From Holosporales bacterium (lineage in GTDB: Bacteria > Pseudomonadota > Alphaproteobacteria > Caedimonadales > UBA9215): a DNA stretch of 28,344 nt. The translations under genes and the position numbers were made by a program. Of the stretch, positions 16,144-25,159 are shown piece by piece; the first letter of the stretch is position 1, and each line of letters opens with the position of its first letter. The stretch covers positions 1-28,344 of the forward strand of contig DOCA01000119.1 in the NCBI GenBank assembly GCA_003503995.1. The letters run 5' to 3'. The notes beneath the pieces were generated by a model. It was not told the origin of the DNA and did not search any database. It saw only the letters and a program-made list of their open reading frames with translations.

Positions 16144-18450
16144 ATGGGTGAAACAGTGGCATATTTGTATGATCTTTTAGGGAATCCCCTTGCCAACCTT
16201 ATGATCTTAAGCACTACCATTGCCTTTGCTGGGCGTTGTTTTTATACTCGCTATCACCACAAAAAGCTTTTACGAACCTTAAAACGTAGCAATGTTTTTA
16301 TCACCTTTTACAACCAACGAACAAATACATTTTCCTACCTTACAAAGCGCAAAATCAAATTGGTTTTTCGTGAATTAAGCTTCAAAACTTTCGATGACTT
16401 TTTAGAACAGTTTGAAGAGAGCGAGCAAGAAGGTATTCGCCTTGCCTTTGCATCCTTAAAAAAAGAAGCACGCCCCATTAGCCTAACTCTGACAGCAAAA
16501 CGGCGGCAACGCACTTATCGCCTCAGTGGTCATTGTTTTAGAGGAAACACAAAATGGGCCGTGATTACCCTGCACGATGTAACCTTCTTTGAAGGAGAAA
16601 AAAGCGCTCTTCGACTTGAATGCAAGATGCTGACAAAATCCCTTGATTTCTACAAACGAGCCTTTGATCACCTGCCATGGCCTGTCTGGATCCGACGTGA
16701 TCATGAACTTTTATATTGCAACCCCATTTGTGCTAACTTGTTAGACTTTGAAAAATTTGAGGGCTCCGACCTAACAGCTTCTGCTGTGAGTAGAGAATTT
16801 TTATCTTCGACTCAACCCAAGGCTATCATCTTAAATGGAGAGCGACGTCTTTATCACTTCCAAGAAAAAGAGTTCACCTCAGAAATTAAAATGGGCTTTG
16901 GAGAAGATCTCACAAAAGTCTATGCCCAAGAGAAAAAACTGCAAAACCACTTAGCCTCTTATCGCGAAGTTCTAAATTCCCTTTCAGCAGGTGTGACCAT
17001 TTACGATGGCGATCAAAACATGCGCTATTTCAATCAGGCTTATATACGGATGTTTGATTTTGATGAAAATTGGCTCAACAAAGACCCCTATATTGGAGAA
17101 GTTCTTGATGATTTACGCACAAGGCGCCTTTTAACGGAATATGCCGATTATAATGCTTACAAACAAGAACAGATCAAATCCCTTAAAGATTTAATTGAGC
17201 CCATTGAAACACTAAACCATTTACCAGACGGTCGCATCATTCGTATTATTTCGTCACCTCATCCTATGGGAGGTAGCTTTTATATCTTTGAAGACCTCAC
17301 GGATCGCTTAAATCTTGAAGCAAAATATAACACGCAGCTTGCTGTATATAACGCGACCCTTGATAATCTTTTTGAAGGCGTTGCCGTTTTTGGTATTGAT
17401 AACCGGCTACAATTCTCGAATAAGGCCTTTGCAAAGCTCTGGAATATTGACCCCTTAATGATGCGAAAAGGAGAACGCCTTTCTCTTCTAGCAGATCAAG
17501 CAAAACATCTCCTTGATCCTAAAAAAGATTGGGAACAGTATAAAAATCGCGTTATAGAGATTGTGACGGACCGTCAACCTAAAAAGCGTAAAATTCATCG
17601 CCAAGACGGCAGCACCATCGAATTTTCCTATGTACCTCTTCCCGATGGCTCTAATTTGATGAGTTACTATGATGTCACCGACCACATAAAATTAGAAACA
17701 GCGCTTGAAGAACGAAAAGTCGCTCAGAAAAATGCCGACCGCTTAAAGTCTGATTTCATCTCAAAAATGTCCTATGAAATGCGGACACCTTTAAACGCAA
17801 TCATTGGCTACTCAGAACTTTTATCAAAAGAATATGCGGGAAAATTAAATCAACAACAAAAGGTCTATTGTGCAGATATTTTAACATCTTCGACACGCCT
17901 TCTCAGCCTTGTGAATAACATTCTTGATCTTGCTATGATTGAATCAGGGCATATTCAACTTAAAAGAGAAAATTGTGATTTCTGGGCCTTATTTGATGAA
18001 ACCCTTCAAAATTATAACCAGCAGTGCGACCCTCTTTTAGGCACTTTAAAAGCAACGATCCCCCTTGAAAAAGCTATTATACAAGGGGATAAAAAACATC
18101 TTAAGCAGGCACTTAAAACGCTGCTGATGCAAGCAACATCAGATATCGAATGCAATAACGATGTGAACTTTAAAATGATCCAAGAAGAAACAATCGTGAC
18201 CGTCAACATCACTCTTCCTGTCTATGCCAAAAAGAATCAAAAAAAGGCACGAGAAGACCATAATACGGTTTTGATGTGCCACCTTGCCCCTGGAAAAACC
18301 CTAGGCCTATCCCTTGCACGTCATATTATCGAAGCCCATGGCGCAATCTTCGAACACATCACAAGCAGTCCAGAAGAAACACTGATCAAACTTAGCTTCC
18401 CTCTGAGTGAGGTCAGTAAAGTTCCCTTAAGAGTTGTTGGAAATGCCTGA
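16144..18450 (+). CDS. divL: DivL-like PAS histidine-kinase homologue with Tyr at the phospho-His site
   Basis: A 768-aa membrane-anchored sensor with one N-terminal transmembrane segment (about 17-35) and at least three PAS-like repeats beginning near 167, 276 and 406 (LDNLFEGVAVFGIDNRLQFS). The dimerisation helix then reads KMSYEMRTPLNAIIGYSELL, where the normal MSHELRTPLN His is Tyr544. Caulobacter DivL, about 770 aa by memory, has the same swap at Tyr550 and acts as a pseudokinase that controls CckA and hence CtrA. Beyond that, the ATPase domain is eroded: the N-box reads KTLLMQATSDI and no DxGxG is visible, though GKTLGLSLARHIIEAHG near 716 survives. Length, topology and Tyr support orthology; confirmation needs a phylogeny. 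It starts 113 bp from the divergent glycosyltransferase gene. Confidence 0.8.
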   Translation: MGETVAYLYDLLGNPLANLMILSTTIAFAGRCFYTRYHHKKLLRTLKRSNVFITFYNQRTNTFSYLTKRKIKLVFRELSFKTFDDFLEQFEESEQEGIRLAFASLKKEARPISLTLTAKRRQRTYRLSGHCFRGNTKWAVITLHDVTFFEGEKSALRLECKMLTKSLDFYKRAFDHLPWPVWIRRDHELLYCNPICANLLDFEKFEGSDLTASAVSREFLSSTQPKAIILNGERRLYHFQEKEFTSEIKMGFGEDLTKVYAQEKKLQNHLASYREVLNSLSAGVTIYDGDQNMRYFNQAYIRMFDFDENWLNKDPYIGEVLDDLRTRRLLTEYADYNAYKQEQIKSLKDLIEPIETLNHLPDGRIIRIISSPHPMGGSFYIFEDLTDRLNLEAKYNTQLAVYNATLDNLFEGVAVFGIDNRLQFSNKAFAKLWNIDPLMMRKGERLSLLADQAKHLLDPKKDWEQYKNRVIEIVTDRQPKKRKIHRQDGSTIEFSYVPLPDGSNLMSYYDVTDHIKLETALEERKVAQKNADRLKSDFISKMSYEMRTPLNAIIGYSELLSKEYAGKLNQQQKVYCADILTSSTRLLSLVNNILDLAMIESGHIQLKRENCDFWALFDETLQNYNQQCDPLLGTLKATIPLEKAIIQGDKKHLKQALKTLLMQATSDIECNNDVNFKMIQEETIVTVNITLPVYAKKNQKKAREDHNTVLMCHLAPGKTLGLSLARHIIEAHGAIFEHITSSPEETLIKLSFPLSEVSKVPLRVVGNA

Positions 18451-18521
18451 GTAAAGAGAGAGAGCTACGATGGTGTAAAATCCTCTGTAAAAACAGCTGA
18501 GTTGAACGAATCTATAGTCTT

Positions 18522-19265
18522 TTATTGAAAAGTATCGCCCAGATAAACACGCTTGACGTTTTCATCGGCAATGATTTGATCCGGTGTACCTTCCATCAAA
18601 ACGCGGCCTTCGGCGATGATATAAGCCCGATTAACAATACCTAAGGTCTCACGCACATTATGGTCTGTGATAAGAACGCCAATATCGCGCTCTTTCAAGT
18701 GAGAAATAAGCTCTCGAATATCTTGAACAGCAATGGGATCAATACCAGCTAAGGGCTCATCTAATAAAATAAAGTGAGGGTGACTGGCAAGGGCTCTAGC
18801 AATCTCAACACGACGACGCTCGCCTCCTGAAAGAGTTAGGGCCTGTGATTTTCTCAGATGAGATATCATGAATTCACCCAATAAATTATCCAGACGATCT
18901 TCACGAGCAACAGGATCACTTTCATAGATTTCCAAAACAGAGCGAATATTGTCTTCAACACTCATGCCCCGAAAAATCGAGGCTTCTTGAGGAAGGTAAC
19001 CAATACCAAGGCGGGCTCTTCGATACATTGGCAAATGGGTAATATCCGTATTATCAAGGTAAACTTTGCCATGTGTTGGCGATACAAGGCCAGCGATTAG
19101 AGAAAAGGTTGTGGTTTTCCCCGCTCCATTAGGTCCCAAAAGGCCAACGGCTTCGCCCCTTTGAATGTGTAGGTTCACATTTTGTACCACAGGGCGTTTA
19201 CCGTAGGTTTTTGCGGCACCAATGACCGTCAAACCAACGGTTGTGTCAAATTTTACTTGATCCAT
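18522..19265 (-). CDS. lptB: LPS export ABC transporter ATP-binding protein LptB
   Basis: A 247-aa ABC ATPase that powers extraction of LPS from the inner membrane with LptF and LptG. Walker A is GLLGPNGAGKTTTFSLIAGL, the Q-loop area is GYLPQEASIFRGMSVEDN (the LptB-specific version), the signature is LSGGERRRVEIARAL, Walker B is FILLDEPLAGIDP and the switch His is in LITDHNVRETL. It begins 1 nt after the lptA stop and is the last gene of the cluster, convergent with the divL-like gene. rpoN, which follows lptB in many alphaproteobacteria, is not present. Confidence 0.95.
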   Translation of the reverse strand: MDQVKFDTTVGLTVIGAAKTYGKRPVVQNVNLHIQRGEAVGLLGPNGAGKTTTFSLIAGLVSPTHGKVYLDNTDITHLPMYRRARLGIGYLPQEASIFRGMSVEDNIRSVLEIYESDPVAREDRLDNLLGEFMISHLRKSQALTLSGGERRRVEIARALASHPHFILLDEPLAGIDPIAVQDIRELISHLKERDIGVLITDHNVRETLGIVNRAYIIAEGRVLMEGTPDQIIADENVKRVYLGDTFQ

Positions 19266-19266
19266 A

Positions 19267-20136
19267 TTACGTCGTCTTTTTCTTTACTTTTGTGCGTTTC
19301 AAGACCTTGGGACTTAAAATCGCTTGAACTTGTTTTGCATGCTCATGGGTGCCTTGATCTTGAAAGAGCTGACTTTGTCCCGATGCCATATCATAGCGTC
19401 CATAATTTCCACGCAACTGACCTTCAATCCGTGTAATGACAACATCATCAAAGAGTTCTGCCACTTGAGTGATATTAGCATACACCCCTCTCTTTGCTTT
19501 TGCAATTTCCGTTGGTGTTGAAATAAGGACATTTCCATGGGCTTCTACTCGATCAAAAGTAAGTTTTCCTGTCGCATCCTTTGTGAAATAGATGTTAAAT
19601 GCATCGGCTTGCATCAATTTATCATCTCGCTTAACCGTAGATCGCCCAACGGTTTTTGCCATCTGAGCTCTTTCATAAAAAATCACTTGGGTTCCACCTG
19701 AAATGACAGTTTTGGAATCCTTTAAGATCGGGCGCCCTTCTAAAATCAGCTTTCCCTCATTTTCTTGATAAAGAGCATAAGTACCCGTTGCTTCAACGCC
19801 GCCTTCTGAATCTCCTCTCGTATCAAAAAAATGAACATCGCCAATAGCTTCAATTTTTTCAACATCTTGTTGAGGGTCGCCACCAGATTGCTCTGCTTTA
19901 GGAGATGACTTATCTTTAAAATAAACAACAAGCTTTTCAGATTTTAAAACACTAGTTCCTTTGGTTGAAACCACAGGACCTGAGGCTGTACAGCGCTTTT
20001 TATCTTGAGAATAAATCATGCCATTTTGAGCATTAATTTCAAGGGGAGCTTTGTTACTCTGAGAGTCAAAAGAGAAGGCTTTCAGAGGGTCCGTTAAGAC
20101 AACACAGACTAAAAAGAAAAAAGTCAAAAATTTCAT
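19267..20136 (-). CDS. lptA: LptA/OstA-like periplasmic LPS bridge protein
   Basis: A 289-aa OstA-fold protein with a signal peptide (MKFLTFFFLVCVVLTDPLKA). The repeated beta-strand pattern, such as VEKIEAIGDVHFFDTRG, VEATGTYALY and VISGGTQVIFYERAQ, is that of the LptA/LptC/LptD-N beta-jellyroll. LptA forms the periplasmic bridge carrying LPS from LptC to LptD. It is longer than E. coli LptA (about 185 aa), with a second OstA-like half after residue 170. The start overlaps the lptC stop as TAATG, and lptB follows after 1 nt. Confidence 0.85.
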   Translation of the reverse strand: MKFLTFFFLVCVVLTDPLKAFSFDSQSNKAPLEINAQNGMIYSQDKKRCTASGPVVSTKGTSVLKSEKLVVYFKDKSSPKAEQSGGDPQQDVEKIEAIGDVHFFDTRGDSEGGVEATGTYALYQENEGKLILEGRPILKDSKTVISGGTQVIFYERAQMAKTVGRSTVKRDDKLMQADAFNIYFTKDATGKLTFDRVEAHGNVLISTPTEIAKAKRGVYANITQVAELFDDVVITRIEGQLRGNYGRYDMASGQSQLFQDQGTHEHAKQVQAILSPKVLKRTKVKKKTT

Positions 20137-20789
20137 TAGTTAGTCTCTTTTTTCTTTATTGATTTAGGATGAATGGTAAGACGCGTTGGGCCTTTAAAAT
20201 GGAGCTCTTGGGACTTTTTATCTACATAAAACCCCTTCTCCGCTGCAATATTTCCCGCAGGCCCCGTCCCCTGAATGGGATCTTTCCCAGTTACGCTTTG
20301 CGTTTTTAAATCGACTTTAGCTTTCTTTGTCTCAAAGACATATCCATCATCGGTTTCAAGCTGAACGTTCCCTTCATAGGCAAAAGTTTGCTTTTCCTGA
20401 TTTAAAAGTCCTGTATCAGATTTCAGCTTAATTTGCTGCCCTTTTGATCCCACAATTTCACAGCAAGGTTTTTCAAGAATGGCTTTAGAGTTTTCTATTT
20501 GAGTTGCATTTTCAGCTTCAATTTTATAAGGATTCCCCTTAGAGTCCGTCGAGTTCATACGAGGATTCAAAACTTTGTTGTGGGTCACAATATTACGGGC
20601 TTTATCGGGAATGCCTTCGATTTTCTTTTCAAAAAAAGTCTCAAAAGACGACCACAACAAAACGGCCAAGACAGCTAAAAGAGCCGCAACAGGTAAAAAC
20701 CGCCTTAATATTCTCACGCGACCTGTGTGTTTTTTGCTCCGTTTTAAAAGGGAAGCCGCTGTTTTTTGCTCGCTCTTTTCAACTACCAT
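20136..20789 (-). CDS. lptC: LPS export protein LptC
   Basis: A 217-aa bitopic inner-membrane protein: basic N-terminus, one transmembrane helix (FLPVAALLAVLAVLLWSSF, about 31-49) and a periplasmic OstA-like domain with NPKIEAENA-like and FETKKAKVDLKTQ segments. LptC receives LPS from LptBFG and passes it to LptA. Gene order kdsD-lptC-lptA-lptB, the 3-nt gap to kdsD and the overlap with lptA support the call more than the weakly conserved sequence does. Confidence 0.85.
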   Translation of the reverse strand: MVVEKSEQKTAASLLKRSKKHTGRVRILRRFLPVAALLAVLAVLLWSSFETFFEKKIEGIPDKARNIVTHNKVLNPRMNSTDSKGNPYKIEAENATQIENSKAILEKPCCEIVGSKGQQIKLKSDTGLLNQEKQTFAYEGNVQLETDDGYVFETKKAKVDLKTQSVTGKDPIQGTGPAGNIAAEKGFYVDKKSQELHFKGPTRLTIHPKSIKKKETN

Positions 20790-20792
20790 GGG

Positions 20793-21803
20793 TTATTGAA
20801 TCCCTGCACGCAAACAATCATGGATATGAAGAATTCCAATGGGGTGACGATCTGTTTCTTGGTCGCTTTTCACAACAAAAAAGCTTGTAATACCCGCTTG
20901 ATTCATACGGGCTAGAGCCTCTTCTGCAAGAATGCTTTCGTGAATCACGCGAGGGTTTTTTGTCATAATATCAACAACCTTGGATGCCATCAAATCACGC
21001 CCCATGTGGCGACGCAGATCACCATCGGTTACCATACCCAACAAATCTCCAGTTTCACTCACCACACCAACACAACCAAATCCCTGAGAGGTCATCTTTA
21101 GCAAAGCCTCTTCCATAGGTGCATCTTGTTGGATTAACGGCATCTTTGGAGCCCGGTGCATTAACTTTTCAACCCGCATTAAACGTTGTCCAAGCTTTCC
21201 CCCAGGATGAAGGGAGCTGAAATCAGTAGCTGAAAAACCACGGCGCTTTAAAACAGCGGTTGCAAGAGCATCTCCCAGAGCAATCATCATCGTCGTCGAG
21301 GTTGTTGGTGCCAGCCCGAGAGGGCAAGCCTCTTCTCGTTTGGGCAGAACCAAAGACACATCAGCTGTTTGGTCCAAGGTTGATCCACCATTTGACGTGA
21401 TGCCAATAAGCATAATACCATGGCGTTTTGCATAGGCTAAAATATCAGAGAGCTCAGAAGTTTCACCAGAATTTGACAGGGCTAAAATTGTATCATTTGC
21501 TGTGATCATCCCAAGGTCACCATGGCTTGCTTCTGCAGGATGAACAAACGTACTGGGAGTGCCCGTTGACGCTAGTGTTGAGGCAATTTTGTTCCCCACA
21601 TGGCCGCTTTTTCCCATCCCCGTAATAATAACCCGATCCGTTGTTTTGAAAATAATATCAACGGCTGTCGTAAACTCGGCCCCTAAAGTTTCTGATAAAG
21701 CCTTAAGGGCCTGAGACTCAAGGGCAAGAACACGGCGTGCTTCCTCAATATCAGTTAGGTTCACCTTTAGATTTTCATTTGTTTTCGGGAGGAAGGAAGA
21801 CAT
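20793..21803 (-). CDS. kdsD: Arabinose-5-phosphate isomerase (KdsD/KpsF)
   Basis: Interconverts ribulose-5-phosphate and arabinose-5-phosphate, the first committed precursor of Kdo in LPS. The 336-aa protein has an N-terminal SIS domain (VIITGMGKSGHVGNKIASTL, then PAEASHGDLGMI and LALSNSGETSEL) and two C-terminal CBS domains (about 205-335, with LLGMVTDGDLRRHM). This is the full KdsD architecture. The ATG at 21803 is chosen; a GTG three codons upstream (21812) is equally possible because neither has a clear Shine-Dalgarno. It heads the lpt transcription unit. Confidence 0.95.
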   Translation of the reverse strand: MSSFLPKTNENLKVNLTDIEEARRVLALESQALKALSETLGAEFTTAVDIIFKTTDRVIITGMGKSGHVGNKIASTLASTGTPSTFVHPAEASHGDLGMITANDTILALSNSGETSELSDILAYAKRHGIMLIGITSNGGSTLDQTADVSLVLPKREEACPLGLAPTTSTTMMIALGDALATAVLKRRGFSATDFSSLHPGGKLGQRLMRVEKLMHRAPKMPLIQQDAPMEEALLKMTSQGFGCVGVVSETGDLLGMVTDGDLRRHMGRDLMASKVVDIMTKNPRVIHESILAEEALARMNQAGITSFFVVKSDQETDRHPIGILHIHDCLRAGIQ

Positions 21804-21870
21804 AGGGTTCACAATATAGTTATTAAAAAAGAAAGGCTCTTACTTTAATAGCATGTATGCCCCCTAAAAA

Positions 21871-22497
21871 TCAACTATGCGTAAAGACTTGAAGTTCTTC
21901 GTATCCCAACAAATCAAGTTGGGCAACGGTTGGGAGAAAATCAAAGCACTTTTGGGCCATTTCAAAGCGCCCTTCCCGTTTAAGCATGGGGTCTAATTTT
22001 TCCTTCAAAGCATGCAAATGCAACACATCACTTGCCGCATACGCAAGCTGCTCTTTTGTGAGGTTAGGGTTCCCCCAATCGGACGATTGAGATTGCTTTG
22101 AGAGCTCAATTCCCAAAAGATCGCTACACAAAGATTTCAATCCTTGGCGAGAGGTGAAATTACGCACCAGCTTTGAGGCTATTTTCGTGCAATAAACAGG
22201 TTCGGTTAAAACCCCTAAATAGTGGTATAAAATGGCTATATCAAAGCGCCCATAGTGATAAATTTTTGTGATGGAATTGTCAGCTAGCATAGCTTTCAAA
22301 TTGGGGCAATTATAGGAAAAATCTTCATTCAATTGAACAACATGAGCCGTACCATCTCCAGCAGACAATTGCACCACACACAAACGATCTCGATGGGGGT
22401 TTAAGCCCATCGCCTCTGAATCAATAGCGACGCTACCACTAAATTTTACGTTGTCAGGCAAGTCACCTCTATGGTGATGAATTTCAGGACGGGCCAT
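21871..22497 (-). CDS. Ribonuclease D-like 3'-5' exonuclease
   Basis: A 208-aa DEDDy exonuclease. The metal ligands are Asp26 and Glu28 in VAIDSEAMGL, Asp86 in HYGRFDIAIL and Asp157, with Tyr153, in AYAASDVLHL. It consists of the nuclease domain alone and lacks the HRDC domains of E. coli RNase D, as is common for the short alphaproteobacterial version. A role in tRNA or other stable-RNA 3' trimming is expected from the family. It lies 67 bp upstream of kdsD on the same strand. Confidence 0.9.
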   Translation of the reverse strand: MARPEIHHHRGDLPDNVKFSGSVAIDSEAMGLNPHRDRLCVVQLSAGDGTAHVVQLNEDFSYNCPNLKAMLADNSITKIYHYGRFDIAILYHYLGVLTEPVYCTKIASKLVRNFTSRQGLKSLCSDLLGIELSKQSQSSDWGNPNLTKEQLAYAASDVLHLHALKEKLDPMLKREGRFEMAQKCFDFLPTVAQLDLLGYEELQVFTHS

Positions 22498-22555
22498 ATC
22501 TTAAGAGATCTCCATAATATTAATTAAGGTAGCATAGCAGAAAATATCACAGGTT

Positions 22556-22867
22556 TTAAGCCACCTTCGTAATTTCTGCTAGGGCCTCTTTTGCATCGGA
22601 TTCGCTGATGTGTTTTTGCGACTTTAGCTTTTGGTGTAGACTATGCTGGATATATTCTTTTTGTTCCGGCGTTGCCTCTAACTGGTAAATCATATTTTTA
22701 ATGTGTAACCCCATATGTCCTTGAATAATACCTTCCGACACAAGGGCCCTAAGCGCCCCTAAGTTTTGTAGCAAACCAACACTTGCAATCAAGCAAGACA
22801 ACTCGTTGGAACTTGGGTTTCCAAGGCATTTCAAGACCAATTGAGCCGTCGGATGTTGGCGCGTCAC
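22556..22867 (-). CDS. mvaA: HMG-CoA reductase, C-terminal fragment (second frame)
   Basis: A 103-aa frame that is the C-terminal part of class II HMG-CoA reductase. It begins TRQHPTAQLVLKCLG, which continues the conserved VGGxTxxHPxAxL block cut off in the upstream frame, and carries the catalytic His51 in IIQGHMGLHIKNM, equivalent to His381 of Pseudomonas mevalonii. Its GTG overlaps the upstream TGA as GTGA, so translational coupling to give a two-chain enzyme is possible. A single extra G in the G6 run would instead join both frames into a normal protein of about 435 aa. Confidence 0.85.
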   Translation of the reverse strand: MTRQHPTAQLVLKCLGNPSSNELSCLIASVGLLQNLGALRALVSEGIIQGHMGLHIKNMIYQLEATPEQKEYIQHSLHQKLKSQKHISESDAKEALAEITKVA

Positions 22868-23862
22868 CCCCCAACCGTGCCAATGGCAATAGGCCCCGTA
22901 AAGGTTCCAACAAGATCAGCCCCTTTCATTTCCCATGTTGCTAATGGTATATAAGATGATGCCTTATCCTTCGTTGCCCCATAGCTATGTAAACCCGCTT
23001 CAACAGCCCGCCAATCATTCCCCGTGGCGATCACAAGAGCATCAATGCCATTCATAATCCCTTTATTATGGGTTGCTGCGCGGTAAGGATCGCAGCTTGC
23101 AAAATGAGATGCCTCTTCAATCTTATACCCCAGTTCAGGGTCAATGTTTTCAAGAACAAGAGTGGCCGTTGTGAGCTTTTGATCCGTCAAATTAGACAAA
23201 ATACAAAGAGCCACGCTTTCATTAGTTTTAGCTTCAATACGAGGCTTTAAAAACTCACAGACTTGGGTGACTTGATTAGCCCCCATGGCCTCGCAAGGAT
23301 TCAGGTGAACATGCAAAACCCCCATAATACCCGCATCCTTTTGACGGGGAAGAAGACGAAGCTTGATGTCCGTCACACCGCCACCCCGTTTGAAAAGAGT
23401 TGCCGCAGGGCCAGTGTTTGCAAGGTTAATCCACTCTTGAATAGAGTTCTCAACGTGTTGCTTAAAAGCCTCAGGATCCTTTAAGGTTGCAATTTGGATT
23501 TGACCAATAATGGTTTGATCTTTTTGATTACCGTTTACATGGGCAGTCAGGCGGCCGGAACGCTCAGCCCATGAGGCCATCTTGTTGAGAGCCGCTACAA
23601 CGGATGTTTCTTCTATTACTAAAGGAATGCAGTAGACTTTACCATTCATTATGAGAGACTTCACGAGTCCCAAGGGAAGAGAAAAATAGCCAAGGGATGC
23701 TTCAATAAGGGCTTCAGCAAGATCTGGAGTTTGAGCAGGCGCCTCCAAAGCTTCTTGAATATCAAAAGGAGACAAACCTGTTTTTTCAGCAATATAGTGC
23801 AAACGATCTTTTAGGGTATACTGTGAGAATGCCCTAGGAGGCTTGGCGTAACTTTTGTTCAT
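22864..23862 (-). CDS. mvaA: HMG-CoA reductase, N-terminal fragment (class II)
   Basis: Interconverts HMG-CoA and mevalonate. The 332-aa frame holds the substrate-binding and most of the dinucleotide-binding parts: LVIEETSVVAAL at 81-92 with the catalytic Glu, Lys267 in ATHNKGIMNGID and Asp283 in TGNDWRAVEAG. The last two match the P. mevalonii numbering exactly. The frame stops with GTVGG then TGA, in the middle of the conserved GTVGGxTxxHP block, within a run of six G (22867-22872 on the plus strand as C). The rest is in the -1 frame. It overlaps mvaS by 29 bp. Alone, it lacks the catalytic His and should be inactive. Confidence 0.9.
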   Translation of the reverse strand: MNKSYAKPPRAFSQYTLKDRLHYIAEKTGLSPFDIQEALEAPAQTPDLAEALIEASLGYFSLPLGLVKSLIMNGKVYCIPLVIEETSVVAALNKMASWAERSGRLTAHVNGNQKDQTIIGQIQIATLKDPEAFKQHVENSIQEWINLANTGPAATLFKRGGGVTDIKLRLLPRQKDAGIMGVLHVHLNPCEAMGANQVTQVCEFLKPRIEAKTNESVALCILSNLTDQKLTTATLVLENIDPELGYKIEEASHFASCDPYRAATHNKGIMNGIDALVIATGNDWRAVEAGLHSYGATKDKASSYIPLATWEMKGADLVGTFTGPIAIGTVGG

Positions 23863-25009
23863 CTTTTGAGAGTCCTGTTTTCGATGTCCCGTCTTTCAAC
23901 ACTTCATTGAGTCTCCTAAAATGATCATAATCCTGACCACTGAGCTGCGTTCTCTGAGAAAAATCATCCTGAAGATCCTCAGCCCAGGCCGCTGCCCGCG
24001 CTTCGGGACCCGCGGTTAAGAGTTGTAATTCAGCGCCACACCCAGATCCATAGGAAAAGGCGCTAATTTGCTCACCAATTTGTCGACCACAAAGGTTTTG
24101 GGCAACAGAAAACCAAAGACTTGCCGTCATGGAGTTGCCAATTTTTTGATTCCAAGTCAGGTAAGGCGCAACTTTTTCAAGAAAAAGATTTTTTGCTTTA
24201 TCTGCGCTCCCCTTGCTAATCTCAGATTTATCACAAAGGGCACCCAAGGCCTTTTGTACCATTTTAGGAAAAGGTGTATGAAAACTCATCCCCTTAATGG
24301 TTTCAAGAAATCCCCCAAGGGTTTGTTTTGTATAGTCACAGCAATCCTGAAAGCACGCTAAAGCTCCCTGATTATAACACTCAAGGCTTAAAGGGCCATT
24401 CACATGGGGGTAAGGTTCTCCAATTGGACGCCAAAAATCATCGGCAGGATAGCTCCAAGAATGGGAACAGGGGTCAATTTCAGCGATCAAAGGCTTATCA
24501 ACAATCATGGCAACCGCTCCGGCACCTTGTGTTGGCTCGCCTGGGCTGCTTGCCTCATAAAGAGTATCATCCACAGCAATAACAAGAGCAGCTTTTCCTT
24601 TTGAGGCTGGAGAACATCGCCACTCATAGGCTTGGCGTAAAGCAAGGGTTCCACCAAGACAGGCATGCTTGACTTCATAAGAGCGCAGAGCGCCTGATAT
24701 TTTTAACTCTCGAGCCACCCACTTTGTTAAGGGGGCACTCATATCTAAAGCAGATTCCGTTCCAATGGCTAGAAAACCAATTTGATCAAGACCCCCCTTC
24801 CATCGCATAAGAGCGCGCCGTGCGGCTCCAAGAGCAAGGTCAACAACCGTGTGCTGGTCAAGACATAAGGCCATTTCATGGCAACTCAAACCAATTGTGT
24901 ACTTATTGGGATCTGTGCCTCGCAACTGTGCAAAATCTTTTAAATCTAAAAAGAACGAGGGAATTTTTAAGCCAAGGGAGGCAATACCTATGGATTCAAA
25001 TGTACGCAT
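23834..25009 (-). CDS. mvaS: Hydroxymethylglutaryl-CoA synthase
   Basis: Condenses acetyl-CoA with acetoacetyl-CoA to HMG-CoA. The 391-aa thiolase-fold protein has the bacterial HMG-CoA synthase triad: Glu85 in AIGTESALDMSAPLT, the nucleophile Cys117 in VKHACLGGT, and His244 in MSFHTPFPKM. The length is normal for the bacterial enzyme. It lies just upstream of mvaA with a 29-bp overlap, so the two steps to mevalonate are co-expressed. The downstream mevalonate kinases are not in this window. Start ATG has only a weak GAG-type Shine-Dalgarno. Confidence 0.93.
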   Translation of the reverse strand: MRTFESIGIASLGLKIPSFFLDLKDFAQLRGTDPNKYTIGLSCHEMALCLDQHTVVDLALGAARRALMRWKGGLDQIGFLAIGTESALDMSAPLTKWVARELKISGALRSYEVKHACLGGTLALRQAYEWRCSPASKGKAALVIAVDDTLYEASSPGEPTQGAGAVAMIVDKPLIAEIDPCSHSWSYPADDFWRPIGEPYPHVNGPLSLECYNQGALACFQDCCDYTKQTLGGFLETIKGMSFHTPFPKMVQKALGALCDKSEISKGSADKAKNLFLEKVAPYLTWNQKIGNSMTASLWFSVAQNLCGRQIGEQISAFSYGSGCGAELQLLTAGPEARAAAWAEDLQDDFSQRTQLSGQDYDHFRRLNEVLKDGTSKTGLSKDEQKLRQAS

Positions 25010-25159
25010 GTATGATCTCGTTAGATTAATGGGTTTGCATTTTAGAGCTTTTTATCTATTTACTTTTAAAAAGAATAAGGAGAACACAGGAACATGCCCT
25101 CAAGAGCCTACCTTAGAAAACAAGAAGACCCTCACACTTAAAAAGAGAAGCTATAAGCT

